From an uncultured bacterium (GTDB lineage Bacteria > Verrucomicrobiota > Kiritimatiellia > RFP12 > UBA1067), in NCBI GenBank assembly GCA_902779865.1, contig CACZDG010000020.1, positions 1 to 35,947 on the forward strand: a stretch of 35,947 bases of DNA, read 5' to 3'. Each line of letters opens with the position of its first letter. The stretch's first letter is position 1. Below are positions 16,278 through 24,817 of the stretch, piece by piece. The notes below the pieces were generated by a model. That model was not told where the DNA came from and did not search any database. It was given only the letters and a program-made list of their open reading frames with translations. The translations under genes and the position numbers were made by a program.

Positions 16278-16286
16278 AGTATATCA
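16278..16286 (-). promoter_or_regulatory. Extended -10 promoter of polA overlapping the aroA stop
   Basis: TGATATACT whose first three bases TGA are the aroA stop codon (16286-16284). TATACT ends 7 nt before the polA ATG, predicting a leaderless message. Confidence 0.6.
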
Positions 16287-17555
16287 CATCAGGGACATTA
16301 TTACGCGCTCAAAATCGGGGAACGACTCATTTAGTATCTCGGCACCCTCAACCGAAACCGGGGCACATAGTCCGCATACGGCCATTGACATCGCCAGGCG
16401 GTGGTCGCCGTTCGCACATGCGGTACCGCCCTTTAGCGTACCGCCGCACACCGCAAAGCCGTCCTCGAACTCCTCGACCTCCGCGCCGAGCGCACGCAGC
16501 TGCGTGACGATCGCAGCGATGCGGTCGGTTTCCTTGTATCGGAGCTCCTCCGCCTCACGCACAACCGTGCGCCCTTCAGCAAACGCCGCAACGGCGGCAA
16601 TGGCCGGAAACTCGTCAATGGAGCGCACCACGAGATCGCCAGCAATCTCCACGCAGTGAAGCGGCTCTGCGGCGAGAGTCACATCAGCCACTGGTTCACC
16701 CATCTCCTCGCGCTCGTTCGCAAGCGACACCTTCGCGCCCATCTTGGAAAGAACATCCAGAATGCCGGTGCGAGTGGGATTCACGCCAACTCCAGTCACG
16801 GTAATCCTGCTGCCGGGCACGATGGCGGCAGCGGCGAAGAGAAAGGCGGCTGACGAAATATCTCCCGGAAGCGTGCCATGCAAAGGCGAAAGCGGCTTAT
16901 TGAGCGATTCCACAAAAACGTCTGGCCACGAATCCACCACTTCCGCACCCATCGCCCGCAGCATCCGCGACGTGTGGTCGCGCACGGGCGCGTCAACGGT
17001 AAAGCGACTCTCCCCTTCCGCTCCAAGCGCCGCGATCTGCAGGCAACTAAGAACCTGTGCGGATGCAACGGGAAGTTCATAGCCTATGCATTCAAGCGGA
17101 GCTGGTGAAATTCGGAGCGGAGCGCAACCATCCGTAGAGCTGACGTCGGCCCCCATCTGGCGGAGTGGCTCCACTATCCGATTCATAGGACGCTTCCTCA
17201 ATCCTTCGCTGCCATCGAGAACGGCTGCGGAATGCGTCGCTGCGACTGCTCCCGCGAGAAGACGGATCGTCGTCGCTGAGTTGCCGCAGTAGGCTGTTGC
17301 GCCGGAATTAGGAAACGGATGCATCCCGTTTCCTTTCACGCGCAGTACGCCGCCATCAATGGTTGAAGGTACGCCAAGCGACTCCAATGCACCGCGCATC
17401 GCGCGCGTCACACCGCTGTCGGGATAGTTGCCCACCTCGCTTTCGCCCTCAGCGAGCGCGGCGAACAAAGCGGCGCGATGTGCCAACGACTTGTCGCCGG
17501 GAAGGGAAACGCTCCCCTGCAGGGGACTACGGACCTGAGCAAGGGAAAGTGTCAT
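16284..17555 (-). CDS. aroA: EPSP synthase (3-phosphoshikimate 1-carboxyvinyltransferase)
   Basis: 423 aa. Sixth step of the shikimate pathway, joining PEP to shikimate-3-phosphate. Motifs in order: GDKSLAHRAALFAALAEG (20-37), DSGVTRAM, GNSATTIRLLAG (91-102), LRKRPMNRI, SAQVLSCLQIAAL, LPGDISSAAFLFAAA, NPTRTGILDVL, DEFPAIA (catalytic Asp), ELRYKETDRI and DHRLAMSMAVCGL. The GDISSAAF/NPTRTG set resembles class II enzymes. Ala94 replaces the Gly of the usual GNSGT (Gly96 in E. coli), a change known to block glyphosate binding while leaving PEP use. The usual SAQVKS Lys is Leu here. It begins 13 nt after the kinase gene, so it is carried by the export operon transcript though unrelated in function. 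Confidence 0.93.
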   Translation of the reverse strand: MTLSLAQVRSPLQGSVSLPGDKSLAHRAALFAALAEGESEVGNYPDSGVTRAMRGALESLGVPSTIDGGVLRVKGNGMHPFPNSGATAYCGNSATTIRLLAGAVAATHSAAVLDGSEGLRKRPMNRIVEPLRQMGADVSSTDGCAPLRISPAPLECIGYELPVASAQVLSCLQIAALGAEGESRFTVDAPVRDHTSRMLRAMGAEVVDSWPDVFVESLNKPLSPLHGTLPGDISSAAFLFAAAAIVPGSRITVTGVGVNPTRTGILDVLSKMGAKVSLANEREEMGEPVADVTLAAEPLHCVEIAGDLVVRSIDEFPAIAAVAAFAEGRTVVREAEELRYKETDRIAAIVTQLRALGAEVEEFEDGFAVCGGTLKGGTACANGDHRLAMSMAVCGLCAPVSVEGAEILNESFPDFERVIMSLM

Positions 17556-17567
17556 GGGATTACACGA

Positions 17568-20084
17568 CTACTCTTCGTCGGTCAATTCCGAGCTGACTGC
17601 GCCACTCGACGCATGCGCCTCTTCTCCAGCAGGCACGGAATCATTTCCTTTGCCTTCCGCCGCCGGTGAACCATCAGCACCACCTTTGGTCTTTGCCGTC
17701 GCAATCGGTCCGTATGGCGCGTATGGACGGTAGCCCCTACCGTAGGAACGATATCCGCCATATCCGCCGTAACCGTAACCATACGAATGACCGGCCGGAG
17801 CAAACGCACTGCCGGCACCACCCATTTCGACATCGTTGACAACGATACCAATCACCGTGGCACCAGATTCGCCAAGCGAACGGGCAGCATGCTGAATAGG
17901 CTTGAAATGCGTACGGTCAGGGCAGCACATGATCATGACGGAATCCACCATCGAAGCAAGCGTCATCACGTCGCCCACGATTCCGAACGGCGGCGAGTCA
18001 ACCACAATGCGATCATAGTTCTCGCGTGCCCATTTGAAGAAGTCGGGTACGACCTGCGAGCCCATGATGGACGCAGGGTTGACGTTGTCAGGCGGAAGAG
18101 AACCGATTACGTCAAGTGACTCTACGCCGCTGGGCATAACGAGCGAGGCGAAGTCGCGTTGGTCGCCCCTGGACAGGTAGTGCGAGAACGAATGTTCGTT
18201 GTCGATCTGCAAGCCCCAGACTCGAGCGAGACGCGGACGGCGCATATCGAAGTCCACAAGCAGAGTCTTCTTTCCGGCCTGTGCGCTTGAAATCGCGAGC
18301 GAACAGGAAGTGATGGTCTTGCCCTCGCCTGGCTGCGTTGACATAAGCAGCACGGCCTGCGAAATCGGCTGGTAGCGCGGGGAGTCCAACAAGTTACGGA
18401 GACCAGCCATCGACTCCGCAAACTGCGAGTACTTGTTTTCGGAAATGAACTTTGCCACCTGCTCGCGCTTCTTACGGCGAACGTGCGGCAGCACGGCCAG
18501 CACCTTGAGCGCGAGACGGCCCTCGATGTCGGAAAGCGACACGATCGTATCCTCGAGATGGTCCAGCACCAGCACGAACAGCAAACCGAGTCCCAACGAG
18601 ATCACGGCACCGGCCGTGAAAATGATAAGCGGGTTCGGCAGTACCGGCTTGGACGGCACTTGGGCCGGACGACCAAGACGGATCTTCTCGTTGTCCTGTT
18701 CGGCGGCGATGCGGCCCTCGTTCTCCTTCTGCAGAAGATTCTGGTATAGCTCGCTTGAAACCCTCTTTTCCTGCTCCAATTGCTTGAGCCCCGCATCCGC
18801 CTGGACAATCTGAAGGCCTATCTTAGACAATTTCTTGTTCAGTTCATCACTGTCCTTCCGGAACTTCTGCAACTGGTTACGACTTGCCGTCAGGTTACCA
18901 ACCGCGGTCGCGTACGCACGCTTTACGGTTTCCCCAAATTCATGCGTGATCGCCTTAAGCTCGCCCTCCTTCGCGACAACTGCGGGATGCTGCGGCGTGT
19001 AGCTCGTCTTGAGCGTAGCAAGCTCCATCTTGACATTCTGCAGCTTCGTGTATGCGGTGCCGATATCGGACGAACGCGGCACTTCCGACGGCAGCTCGCC
19101 GAAGTTCTCCGGGTTCTTCTGGGCAGCCTGAAGCACTTTCACCCATTCCTCCATCGCCGTTACGCGCTTTTCGTATTCAAGTACGTTAACGGTCGTCGCC
19201 GAAAGGCTCTGGTTAAGGATGTCACGCTCCGCCATCATGTTGTCAATCTTGTGTTCCGTGCGGAACTTGAGCAGGCGCGCTGCCAGATCGTCGTCAACAC
19301 GCTTCTGCTTCTCAACCTGCTGGTGAATCTGCGAAACGGCCTTGTCGCAGCTCTTCTTGTTCTCCTCGTCGGTGTACGACTCGATCGCCTCGGCGTATGC
19401 GTTGGCAAGCGCGGCGGCAAGTTCGGGAACGCTGGAACGCACTGCGATTGTTATGAGGCGGGAATTGCGCAGAAGCTCCAGCTCAGACTCTCCAAGCATC
19501 TCGACGAGGTCCTTATCAGTCGTCGTAGAGTTCGGGAAGTTGGCCCGGTACTGCTGAAGGATTTTCGTGAAGATCGCCTCCGACCTCCAGCCAGAAAGTC
19601 GGGTATTGAAGATTTCGGCATAGTTGTTGCCGTAGAATTCCATGTCGTTGCCGATTATGCTGTTATTACCAGTATGACGACGCGTATCCATGGTGAATTC
19701 ACTCTTCGCCTCATAGATTGTCGGCGAAATGCGGTAAACGGCAAATGCGGCAACAAGTCCAATCAGGAAGAAGACGAGCACCGAAATCCAACGCTGTGTT
19801 ATGACTCGCAACACGCGCCCAGCCGTAATCGAGCCAACAATGGAATCGGCATCCTGCCCAGCCGACTGCCCACCGTATGCACCTCCGTAGTAGTATGGTG
19901 TCTGGCCACCGCCGCCATAGTACATGGGAGACTGCGCAGAACCATAGTACATCGGAGTCTGCGAAGAGCCATAGTACATCGGAGTCTGCGAAGAGCCATA
20001 GTACAACGGCGATTTCTTGCTTGTACCATAATAAAGCGGCTTTTGCCCATAAGTTGACGACGACGATGACGATGATGATGACAT
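17568..20084 (-). CDS. Wzc-type polysaccharide co-polymerase / tyrosine autokinase with Tyr-rich repeats
   Basis: 838 aa; SD AAGGA before ATG. Inner-membrane protein: TM1 about 100-118, Wzz-like periplasmic domain, long coiled-coil (about 240-475), proline-rich PSKPVLPNPL before TM2 (about 495-520), then a cytoplasmic BY-kinase: Walker A STQPGEGKT (582-590), Walker A' LLVDFDMRRP (608-617), Walker B RIVVDSPP (692-699). A C-terminal Tyr cluster (about 766-792, GYGYGGYGGYRSYGRGY) is the usual autophosphorylation site. It is followed by ~47 Tyr-free residues, which is unusual because the Tyr tail normally ends the protein. Odder is the N-terminus: ten Ser, then six tandem units of type SSQTPMYYG (residues ~14-68). 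It controls chain length and export with the Wza-like lipoprotein of the same operon. Confidence 0.9.
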   Translation of the reverse strand: MSSSSSSSSSTYGQKPLYYGTSKKSPLYYGSSQTPMYYGSSQTPMYYGSAQSPMYYGGGGQTPYYYGGAYGGQSAGQDADSIVGSITAGRVLRVITQRWISVLVFFLIGLVAAFAVYRISPTIYEAKSEFTMDTRRHTGNNSIIGNDMEFYGNNYAEIFNTRLSGWRSEAIFTKILQQYRANFPNSTTTDKDLVEMLGESELELLRNSRLITIAVRSSVPELAAALANAYAEAIESYTDEENKKSCDKAVSQIHQQVEKQKRVDDDLAARLLKFRTEHKIDNMMAERDILNQSLSATTVNVLEYEKRVTAMEEWVKVLQAAQKNPENFGELPSEVPRSSDIGTAYTKLQNVKMELATLKTSYTPQHPAVVAKEGELKAITHEFGETVKRAYATAVGNLTASRNQLQKFRKDSDELNKKLSKIGLQIVQADAGLKQLEQEKRVSSELYQNLLQKENEGRIAAEQDNEKIRLGRPAQVPSKPVLPNPLIIFTAGAVISLGLGLLFVLVLDHLEDTIVSLSDIEGRLALKVLAVLPHVRRKKREQVAKFISENKYSQFAESMAGLRNLLDSPRYQPISQAVLLMSTQPGEGKTITSCSLAISSAQAGKKTLLVDFDMRRPRLARVWGLQIDNEHSFSHYLSRGDQRDFASLVMPSGVESLDVIGSLPPDNVNPASIMGSQVVPDFFKWARENYDRIVVDSPPFGIVGDVMTLASMVDSVMIMCCPDRTHFKPIQHAARSLGESGATVIGIVVNDVEMGGAGSAFAPAGHSYGYGYGGYGGYRSYGRGYRPYAPYGPIATAKTKGGADGSPAAEGKGNDSVPAGEEAHASSGAVSSELTDEE
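19885..20055. repeat. 27-bp tandem repeat inside the kinase gene
   Basis: Units starting CCATAGTAC recur at 19915, 19942, 19969 and 19996 (period 27) and, diverged, at 20026 (period 30). The copies at 19942-20000 are almost identical. Each unit encodes nine residues ending MYYG. Being a multiple of three it can gain or lose copies without a frameshift. A Ser-codon run (trinucleotide repeat) follows at about 20055-20081. Confidence 0.85.
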
Positions 20085-20098
20085 TTCAGATATTCCTT

Positions 20099-21643
20099 CT
20101 ATCGTAGATTAACGTTCTTCGTTTCCGGCTTCTTCGGGAAAGACGCAGCTGCGGCCGCAAGCGGCGCAACTGCCACCAGCCACATCGGCGGGACGGCAAG
20201 AATTGGCGCGAAAACGGCAACGGACAAAAGCAGGATCAAAGCGAACGGAACAGTCCACGTTATCGGCGGACATGCGAAAACGACTATGTCCGCATCATCT
20301 TGTTGGCGCAGGAACACCACAGCGGCGACAAGCCGGATGAAGTACGATGTCAAAAGAAACACCAGCACAGCAGCAGCTAGAACAATGCCAAACAACCCTC
20401 GTTCGGCCAAAAGCGTCCAATAGCTATTGAAAGCACATTTAGGGTCGCGGCTGTGGGGGCGCAGGCCCAACTTCGCACGCCAGTCGCGCTTCCCACCCTG
20501 AAAAAACCTCAGCTCCGCCTTAGTCAGCAAAAACGGCGAATGCAGGACGAACGCACCCGTCCCAGCCCCGAACCACGGATTCTTCTTCCAAATTAGCTTT
20601 GCGGCACCTGACAAAGCGGCGGAGCGTTTTCCGTACATCTCTGCATAATCCTTATCCACGGACAAGAACCCACCGGCTTTGAAGGCGAAGACGTTCTTCG
20701 CAGGTTCCATCACCGGCGTTTCAGCAGCGTGAACTGCCAACTCAATCTCGTCCTGCAGCAGTGCGGAAGAAATGAAAAACGGAACCGCAAAACCCAGCAC
20801 CGCCAATACAAAGTTCCGCGCGACTGCTCCCATTGAACCCGATCTTGCGAGAAAAACCATGCAGAATATGGCAACGACGAGAGCCAACACAAGAAAGCCC
20901 GTGACGACAATGGGCGGCGAGAAGAAGAGAAGCCCACTTGCATTTCCGGCTATGGCTATACAAAAAGGGATACGCGAAGCACCCCACTTGCGCGCCTCCG
21001 CATGTGCACCGAACGCCAGCGCACAGATTAGCCATACGCCAAATCCCGGACCGATGAACGTCCCCCAAAAAGGACATTCAAGGAAATCCGCCTTTGCCGC
21101 GCACATGAACGCAGGGACGTTTGCACAAGCGAGCCCTGCCATCACCAACCCGCCAACGCCCATGACGAAAGACGCCGTAAGGCCGAATGATATACGTCCC
21201 GTCAGACCAATGCCATGGCGTATGCCCTGCAGCAATACTGCAATCGCCACCACAACCGCAAGCGGAAGGAGGCCGGCCTCACCGACTGATGCGGGAAGCG
21301 ACGGCATTGACGGCGGATTAACGCGCCATTCACCATCAACGTATTTAAGTGCAACATCCGAGTTCAGATAGCGGACAAACACGACAACAATGACAACGAG
21401 AAAGAACCAGAACACAACGTCGTGCAGAATCGCCCTAATCACACGACGGCGTGCAATGGAAAGATGCTCGCCGTTACGCATAGACGGCTCAACCAACAGC
21501 CAGAGCCCGGCCAATACAGAGAGGCTGAAAATCGTCTGCGCAAGTTTCTCCGCAGAGAGAAACGGGAACAAAACAAATGGCAAAGAGGCCAGCAACGCTA
21601 GATGCGTCGCCAGCCCGTATCTGGTGATGAGCCTTGGAAACAT
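20099..21643 (-). CDS. Polytopic membrane protein, O-antigen ligase / polymerase-like
   Basis: 514 aa with 12 or more hydrophobic helices. The large periplasmic loop region has the O-antigen ligase (WaaL/Wzy, PF04932-type) pattern: IWKKNPWFGAGTGAF, then a basic stretch, then AFNSYWTLLAERGLFGIVL. These enzymes polymerise or transfer undecaprenyl-linked glycans on the periplasmic side. Starts 13 nt after the beta-barrel gene and ends 14 nt before the kinase gene, so clearly one operon. No SD of note precedes the ATG, so translation may be coupled. Ligase versus polymerase cannot be told from sequence. Confidence 0.75.
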   Translation of the reverse strand: MFPRLITRYGLATHLALLASLPFVLFPFLSAEKLAQTIFSLSVLAGLWLLVEPSMRNGEHLSIARRRVIRAILHDVVFWFFLVVIVVVFVRYLNSDVALKYVDGEWRVNPPSMPSLPASVGEAGLLPLAVVVAIAVLLQGIRHGIGLTGRISFGLTASFVMGVGGLVMAGLACANVPAFMCAAKADFLECPFWGTFIGPGFGVWLICALAFGAHAEARKWGASRIPFCIAIAGNASGLLFFSPPIVVTGFLVLALVVAIFCMVFLARSGSMGAVARNFVLAVLGFAVPFFISSALLQDEIELAVHAAETPVMEPAKNVFAFKAGGFLSVDKDYAEMYGKRSAALSGAAKLIWKKNPWFGAGTGAFVLHSPFLLTKAELRFFQGGKRDWRAKLGLRPHSRDPKCAFNSYWTLLAERGLFGIVLAAAVLVFLLTSYFIRLVAAVVFLRQQDDADIVVFACPPITWTVPFALILLLSVAVFAPILAVPPMWLVAVAPLAAAAASFPKKPETKNVNLR

Positions 21644-21656
21644 CCGGTCGAATCAC

Positions 21657-22892
21657 TCAGTAATGGAAACGAAGGCCAAGCGTGCCGCGGAAGCGGTCGT
21701 AGTCATAATCGCGCTTGTCGCACCATTCCTCTTCCCAAGTCAGGTTCGCAAAGACGGAGACCCAACGATTAATCGTATAGGTCGCACCAAGGCGGATGGA
21801 GAGGATGTCTTCATCGTAGTTGTTGCCATGCGCGAGGTAACGGTCGTTGTAGCAGGTGTCCTCATAACGCCATGCGACGTTGGCGGTAAGCACCATCTTG
21901 TCGGCAAGCGTCAGGTATGACGTTCCGAGAGATAGCGAATACACCTTGAGAGCTTGGCCACGCGTACGCTCCGAAGGCTGATAGTAGCTCTTGCCGAGGG
22001 CTGAAATCTGCCACTGGCGCGTAACTTTCCAGTTTGCGTCAAGGGAGTAAGTCCAGCCACGGTCAGCACTGGAGTGACCACCGTAATCCAGCCACGACGC
22101 ACCCATCAGCGCACGATAGGTAATGCGCTCGGTGGCATGCGAACCAAGACCAGCCTGAACCGTCCACACTTTACTCTCATTGTTGTAACTACGGTAGCCG
22201 TGTCCACCATGCTGGGTGTAGTGCGAGTAGCCGCCAGCCAAAAGGATATCCGTCCACTTCGACGCGGCATAACCGGCCTCAACTCCAGCAGCCCAGGACT
22301 GCCAACCATAGAGCGGCGCGTACTTGCCCGTGTCGTTCTTGTAGTCGAGCCAGTTGTACTGCCCCATCAGCTCCGCATGCAGACGCTCCGTGAAACGACG
22401 CTGTAGGAGCCCCGAAACGTCAAAGGCCTCGCGGTCACGCCAAACGCCACGACCATCGCCAGAACCGAGTGAGTCGGACTGATCGATGTAGCGGTATTTT
22501 TCAGCAAGGACGAGCGACCATCCCTTCTCGTTCTGTTCTGAAGTCGTCCACTTGTACGCCAACGACTCACCATAACTGTTTTCGCCCATCTCGTTGGAAT
22601 ACTTGCAATAGGCGTTCCGGCGGTACCAAATAGAGCCAACGAGCGCCCAGCGATCACCCTTCCAGTCAAAGTCAGCGCCAGGCTGAATGCAGAAGATGCT
22701 GTCGCCATCAGCATGGCGCGTCGTATCGACGTTTGAATCGTAGGTGTACGAAAGAGCCACGTAAGGCTTGACCGTAAGATGCTGGTCGAAGAACCGGAAA
22801 CCCTGAGGTTTGTCGGCCTCACTGCCACCGGCGGCAATCGCCGGTATCGCGGCCAAAGAGGCGATTGTCAGACCTGTTAGATGCTTTTTCAT
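21657..22892 (-). CDS. Outer-membrane beta-barrel protein of the export operon
   Basis: 411 aa with signal peptide (MKKHLTGLTIASLAAIPAIAA). The mature protein is a run of alternating amphipathic strands rich in Tyr/Trp, spaced by charged turns, and ends in a strand closing with Tyr (LGLRFHY), the typical BAM recognition end. Pattern fits putative beta-barrel porin type 2 (BBP2_2) proteins found in exopolysaccharide clusters. It probably gives a path or a docking site for the polymer at the outer membrane beside the Wza-like lipoprotein. SD AAGGAAG precedes ATG. Confidence 0.8.
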   Translation of the reverse strand: MKKHLTGLTIASLAAIPAIAAGGSEADKPQGFRFFDQHLTVKPYVALSYTYDSNVDTTRHADGDSIFCIQPGADFDWKGDRWALVGSIWYRRNAYCKYSNEMGENSYGESLAYKWTTSEQNEKGWSLVLAEKYRYIDQSDSLGSGDGRGVWRDREAFDVSGLLQRRFTERLHAELMGQYNWLDYKNDTGKYAPLYGWQSWAAGVEAGYAASKWTDILLAGGYSHYTQHGGHGYRSYNNESKVWTVQAGLGSHATERITYRALMGASWLDYGGHSSADRGWTYSLDANWKVTRQWQISALGKSYYQPSERTRGQALKVYSLSLGTSYLTLADKMVLTANVAWRYEDTCYNDRYLAHGNNYDEDILSIRLGATYTINRWVSVFANLTWEEEWCDKRDYDYDRFRGTLGLRFHY

Positions 22893-22924
22893 TTGAACTT
22901 CCTTTACATTTCGCGATGACTACT

Positions 22925-23950
22925 TCAGTAAACATAGGGAGATGGCTCGCGAGTCGGAACCACTCCGTGTGATCCACGCTTGGGCGAATAATAGGGGTTC
23001 TCCGAATCGGCATTCGTGCCCTCACGGTTGCCGCCCACGCCTTCAGGGCTACCAATGGCACCACGGGGGATACGGTTCAGCCCGAGGTCAATTGCCTCAT
23101 CAGATGGCACTGCGGCACCGGCGATGCTGCCAGTCGTAAACGAACCTGCGCCAAAGCCAGAGGACGGGCCAGAAGCGGACTGCGTGCCAGGCGCTTTCAA
23201 GTCGGCAAGCAGGGAATCCACAACCATACCCGGACCCATCATCTGAAGGACAACGGCCTGATCCGGTTCGTCACCAGCATTTGCAGCTGCAAGCATGCTG
23301 TCATAGGAAGAAGACTCATTGCCATTTGAGCCCATGGCCTCAGCAATCCAACCGCCAGCCGACTCGCGCGCCTTAGCGTCGGTCATCTGCGAGATAAGCT
23401 TGTCGGAAAGTCCAGCCGGCGAACCGCCAGATGCACGGAGGAACATCAGAGCCGCAAAGGTCTGACGCACGTCGGTGTTTCCAGCCGACTCGCACCTCTT
23501 GTTCACGACGGCGAGCGTACTCGTGGTCAAATCCGTAAACGCCTCATCGGAAATTGGCTTGTCCGGATTGGCATTCCGGCTGAACAGTTCCGTTGCGAAT
23601 CGCTCGTTGATGACTGTGAGGTATTCAACCGGAACGGTTGCGTACACCTCGGCGAGAACGGCCCTCTTGTCCGTCGCGCCTGCCATTGCGGCTTTGTTCG
23701 CCGCATAGAAGTCAGCCGCCTTGGACTCGTCCGAGCCAGCTTTCTTCGATATGGCCTCATTTACCTTGCCCAGAAACTCGGCTTGCTCTGCAGCCGGAAT
23801 CTGCGCAATCGTGGCTTTCATCGCCGACGGGTCACTCGCGCAGTCGCCGACCTTAGCCTGCCACTCCGCTTTGCTCAACTCCGCCGTCACGGCAAACGGG
23901 ACGGCACAAGCCGCCAACGCGCAAACCGCAATCTTTTTTACTACCTTCAT
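22925..23950 (-). CDS. Secreted protein of unknown function in the export operon
   Basis: 341 aa, excellent GGAGG SD, signal peptide to about residue 22 (AVPFAVTA). Residues ~25-230 are helical and Ala/Glu/Lys-rich, without Cys pairs apart from isolated ones. Residues ~255-341 are low complexity: Ser/Gly/Ala then Pro/Gly with NPYYSPKRG and a terminal PSPYVY. I recognise no family. Position between the Wza-like gene and the beta-barrel suggests a periplasmic accessory to export or anchoring. The Tyr/Pro-rich tail echoes the Tyr repeats of the kinase in the same operon. Confidence 0.75.
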   Translation of the reverse strand: MKVVKKIAVCALAACAVPFAVTAELSKAEWQAKVGDCASDPSAMKATIAQIPAAEQAEFLGKVNEAISKKAGSDESKAADFYAANKAAMAGATDKRAVLAEVYATVPVEYLTVINERFATELFSRNANPDKPISDEAFTDLTTSTLAVVNKRCESAGNTDVRQTFAALMFLRASGGSPAGLSDKLISQMTDAKARESAGGWIAEAMGSNGNESSSYDSMLAAANAGDEPDQAVVLQMMGPGMVVDSLLADLKAPGTQSASGPSSGFGAGSFTTGSIAGAAVPSDEAIDLGLNRIPRGAIGSPEGVGGNREGTNADSENPYYSPKRGSHGVVPTREPSPYVY

Positions 23951-23992
23951 TTCATCCTCCTTTTTTTTGGATTCTGTTTTGTTTACACTTGA

Positions 23993-24679
23993 CTACCAAA
24001 TTGAAACAGGCACCCAGACAACGTCTCCCGCCTTTAGGAGCATATCCTTGTCGGGGCGACCTTCTTCGCCAATCTCCACAAGGTTAACCTTCGTCTTCGT
24101 CTGCTTGCCGTCCTTATCGCAGCGCGTCACTTGAACGTTTCGCTTGTTTCCAATGGCATTCACTCCGCCAGCCTGCTGCAACGCCCGAGTGAGGCGTAGA
24201 TCCATCGTTGGCGGAACGTCCACTGGGCCAGGACGCCCGACTTCGCCAAGCACAGTGACCGTGCCCCACGGAGAAACCATGTTCTGCCCCGGCTGATAGA
24301 TGAAAGTGACTGTGACGTGCGGCTTGAGGTAGTATTCTTTGTATGCCGCCTCAAGTTTCTTCTGCAATCCCACAAGCGTCATGCCATCGCACTTGACCTG
24401 ACCTATGAGCTCCATGGAAATATAACCATCCGCATCGACGAAATACTGCTTCTGCGAAGAGTTTGCAGAGCCAACCGCTGTTACCGAAATGCCTAACGCC
24501 ACTCCAGGGCGCACCTTCGGACCATCGAAATACGTGGCAAGCGGAATGGGATCGACTTCCTCCTTCTTGCCTTCGCCAAACAACTTGTCAAGAGCGTCGG
24601 AGATAATACACCCCGACAGCACCACGGACAACGTCCCATAGGCTGCCAGAAGCATAAAACCTTTTAAAACCTTCATCAT
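23993..24679 (-). CDS. Wza-like polysaccharide export lipoprotein
   Basis: 228 aa. Lipobox VVLSGC. Poly_export domain (about 50-125: VRPGVALGISV, FVDADGYISMELIGQVKCDGMTLVGLQKKLEAAYKEYYLKPHVTV) followed by one SLBB-type domain (about 135-220: GTVTVLGEVGRPGPVDVPPTMDLRLTRALQQAGGV, ending LKAGDVVWVPVSIW). Forms the ring channel for polymer exit at the outer membrane. Shorter than E. coli Wza (which has extra D domains and a helical barrel), like other compact versions paired with a separate beta-barrel. First gene of the operon; ATG at 24679, with a second in-frame ATG one codon later. Confidence 0.87.
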   Translation of the reverse strand: MMKVLKGFMLLAAYGTLSVVLSGCIISDALDKLFGEGKKEEVDPIPLATYFDGPKVRPGVALGISVTAVGSANSSQKQYFVDADGYISMELIGQVKCDGMTLVGLQKKLEAAYKEYYLKPHVTVTFIYQPGQNMVSPWGTVTVLGEVGRPGPVDVPPTMDLRLTRALQQAGGVNAIGNKRNVQVTRCDKDGKQTKTKVNLVEIGEEGRPDKDMLLKAGDVVWVPVSIW

Positions 24680-24763
24680 TACATCATTCCACTAGTCCAA
24701 CGAAAAACCTATTTCGCCGAAGAACGACAATATGTTACACTTTTTTTTCATAGGATTCAACAA

Positions 24764-24803
24764 GAAAAATCGGAATCGGCAAGAAAAATTGCCGACCCGA
24801 TTT
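24764..24803 (-). terminator. Intrinsic terminator of the ribosomal operon
   Basis: On the minus strand, about 15 nt after the rplI stop, a stem AATCGGG-T-CGGCA pairs with TGCCG-AT-TCCGATT around an A/T loop, followed by TTTTCTT. It separates rplI from the export operon. Confidence 0.75.
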
Positions 24804-24817
24804 CTCCATCCTCAGCG

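Noticed and set aside
19915..20030. Possible CRISPR array
   Set aside because: The 27-bp units have no spacers between them and lie in frame in a coding sequence; this is a protein-coding tandem repeat.
18780..20057. 425-codon open frame on the plus strand opposite the kinase gene
   Set aside because: It mirrors a well-supported coding region, has Arg/Leu-rich nonsense composition and no SD or motif. A shadow of GC-rich codons.
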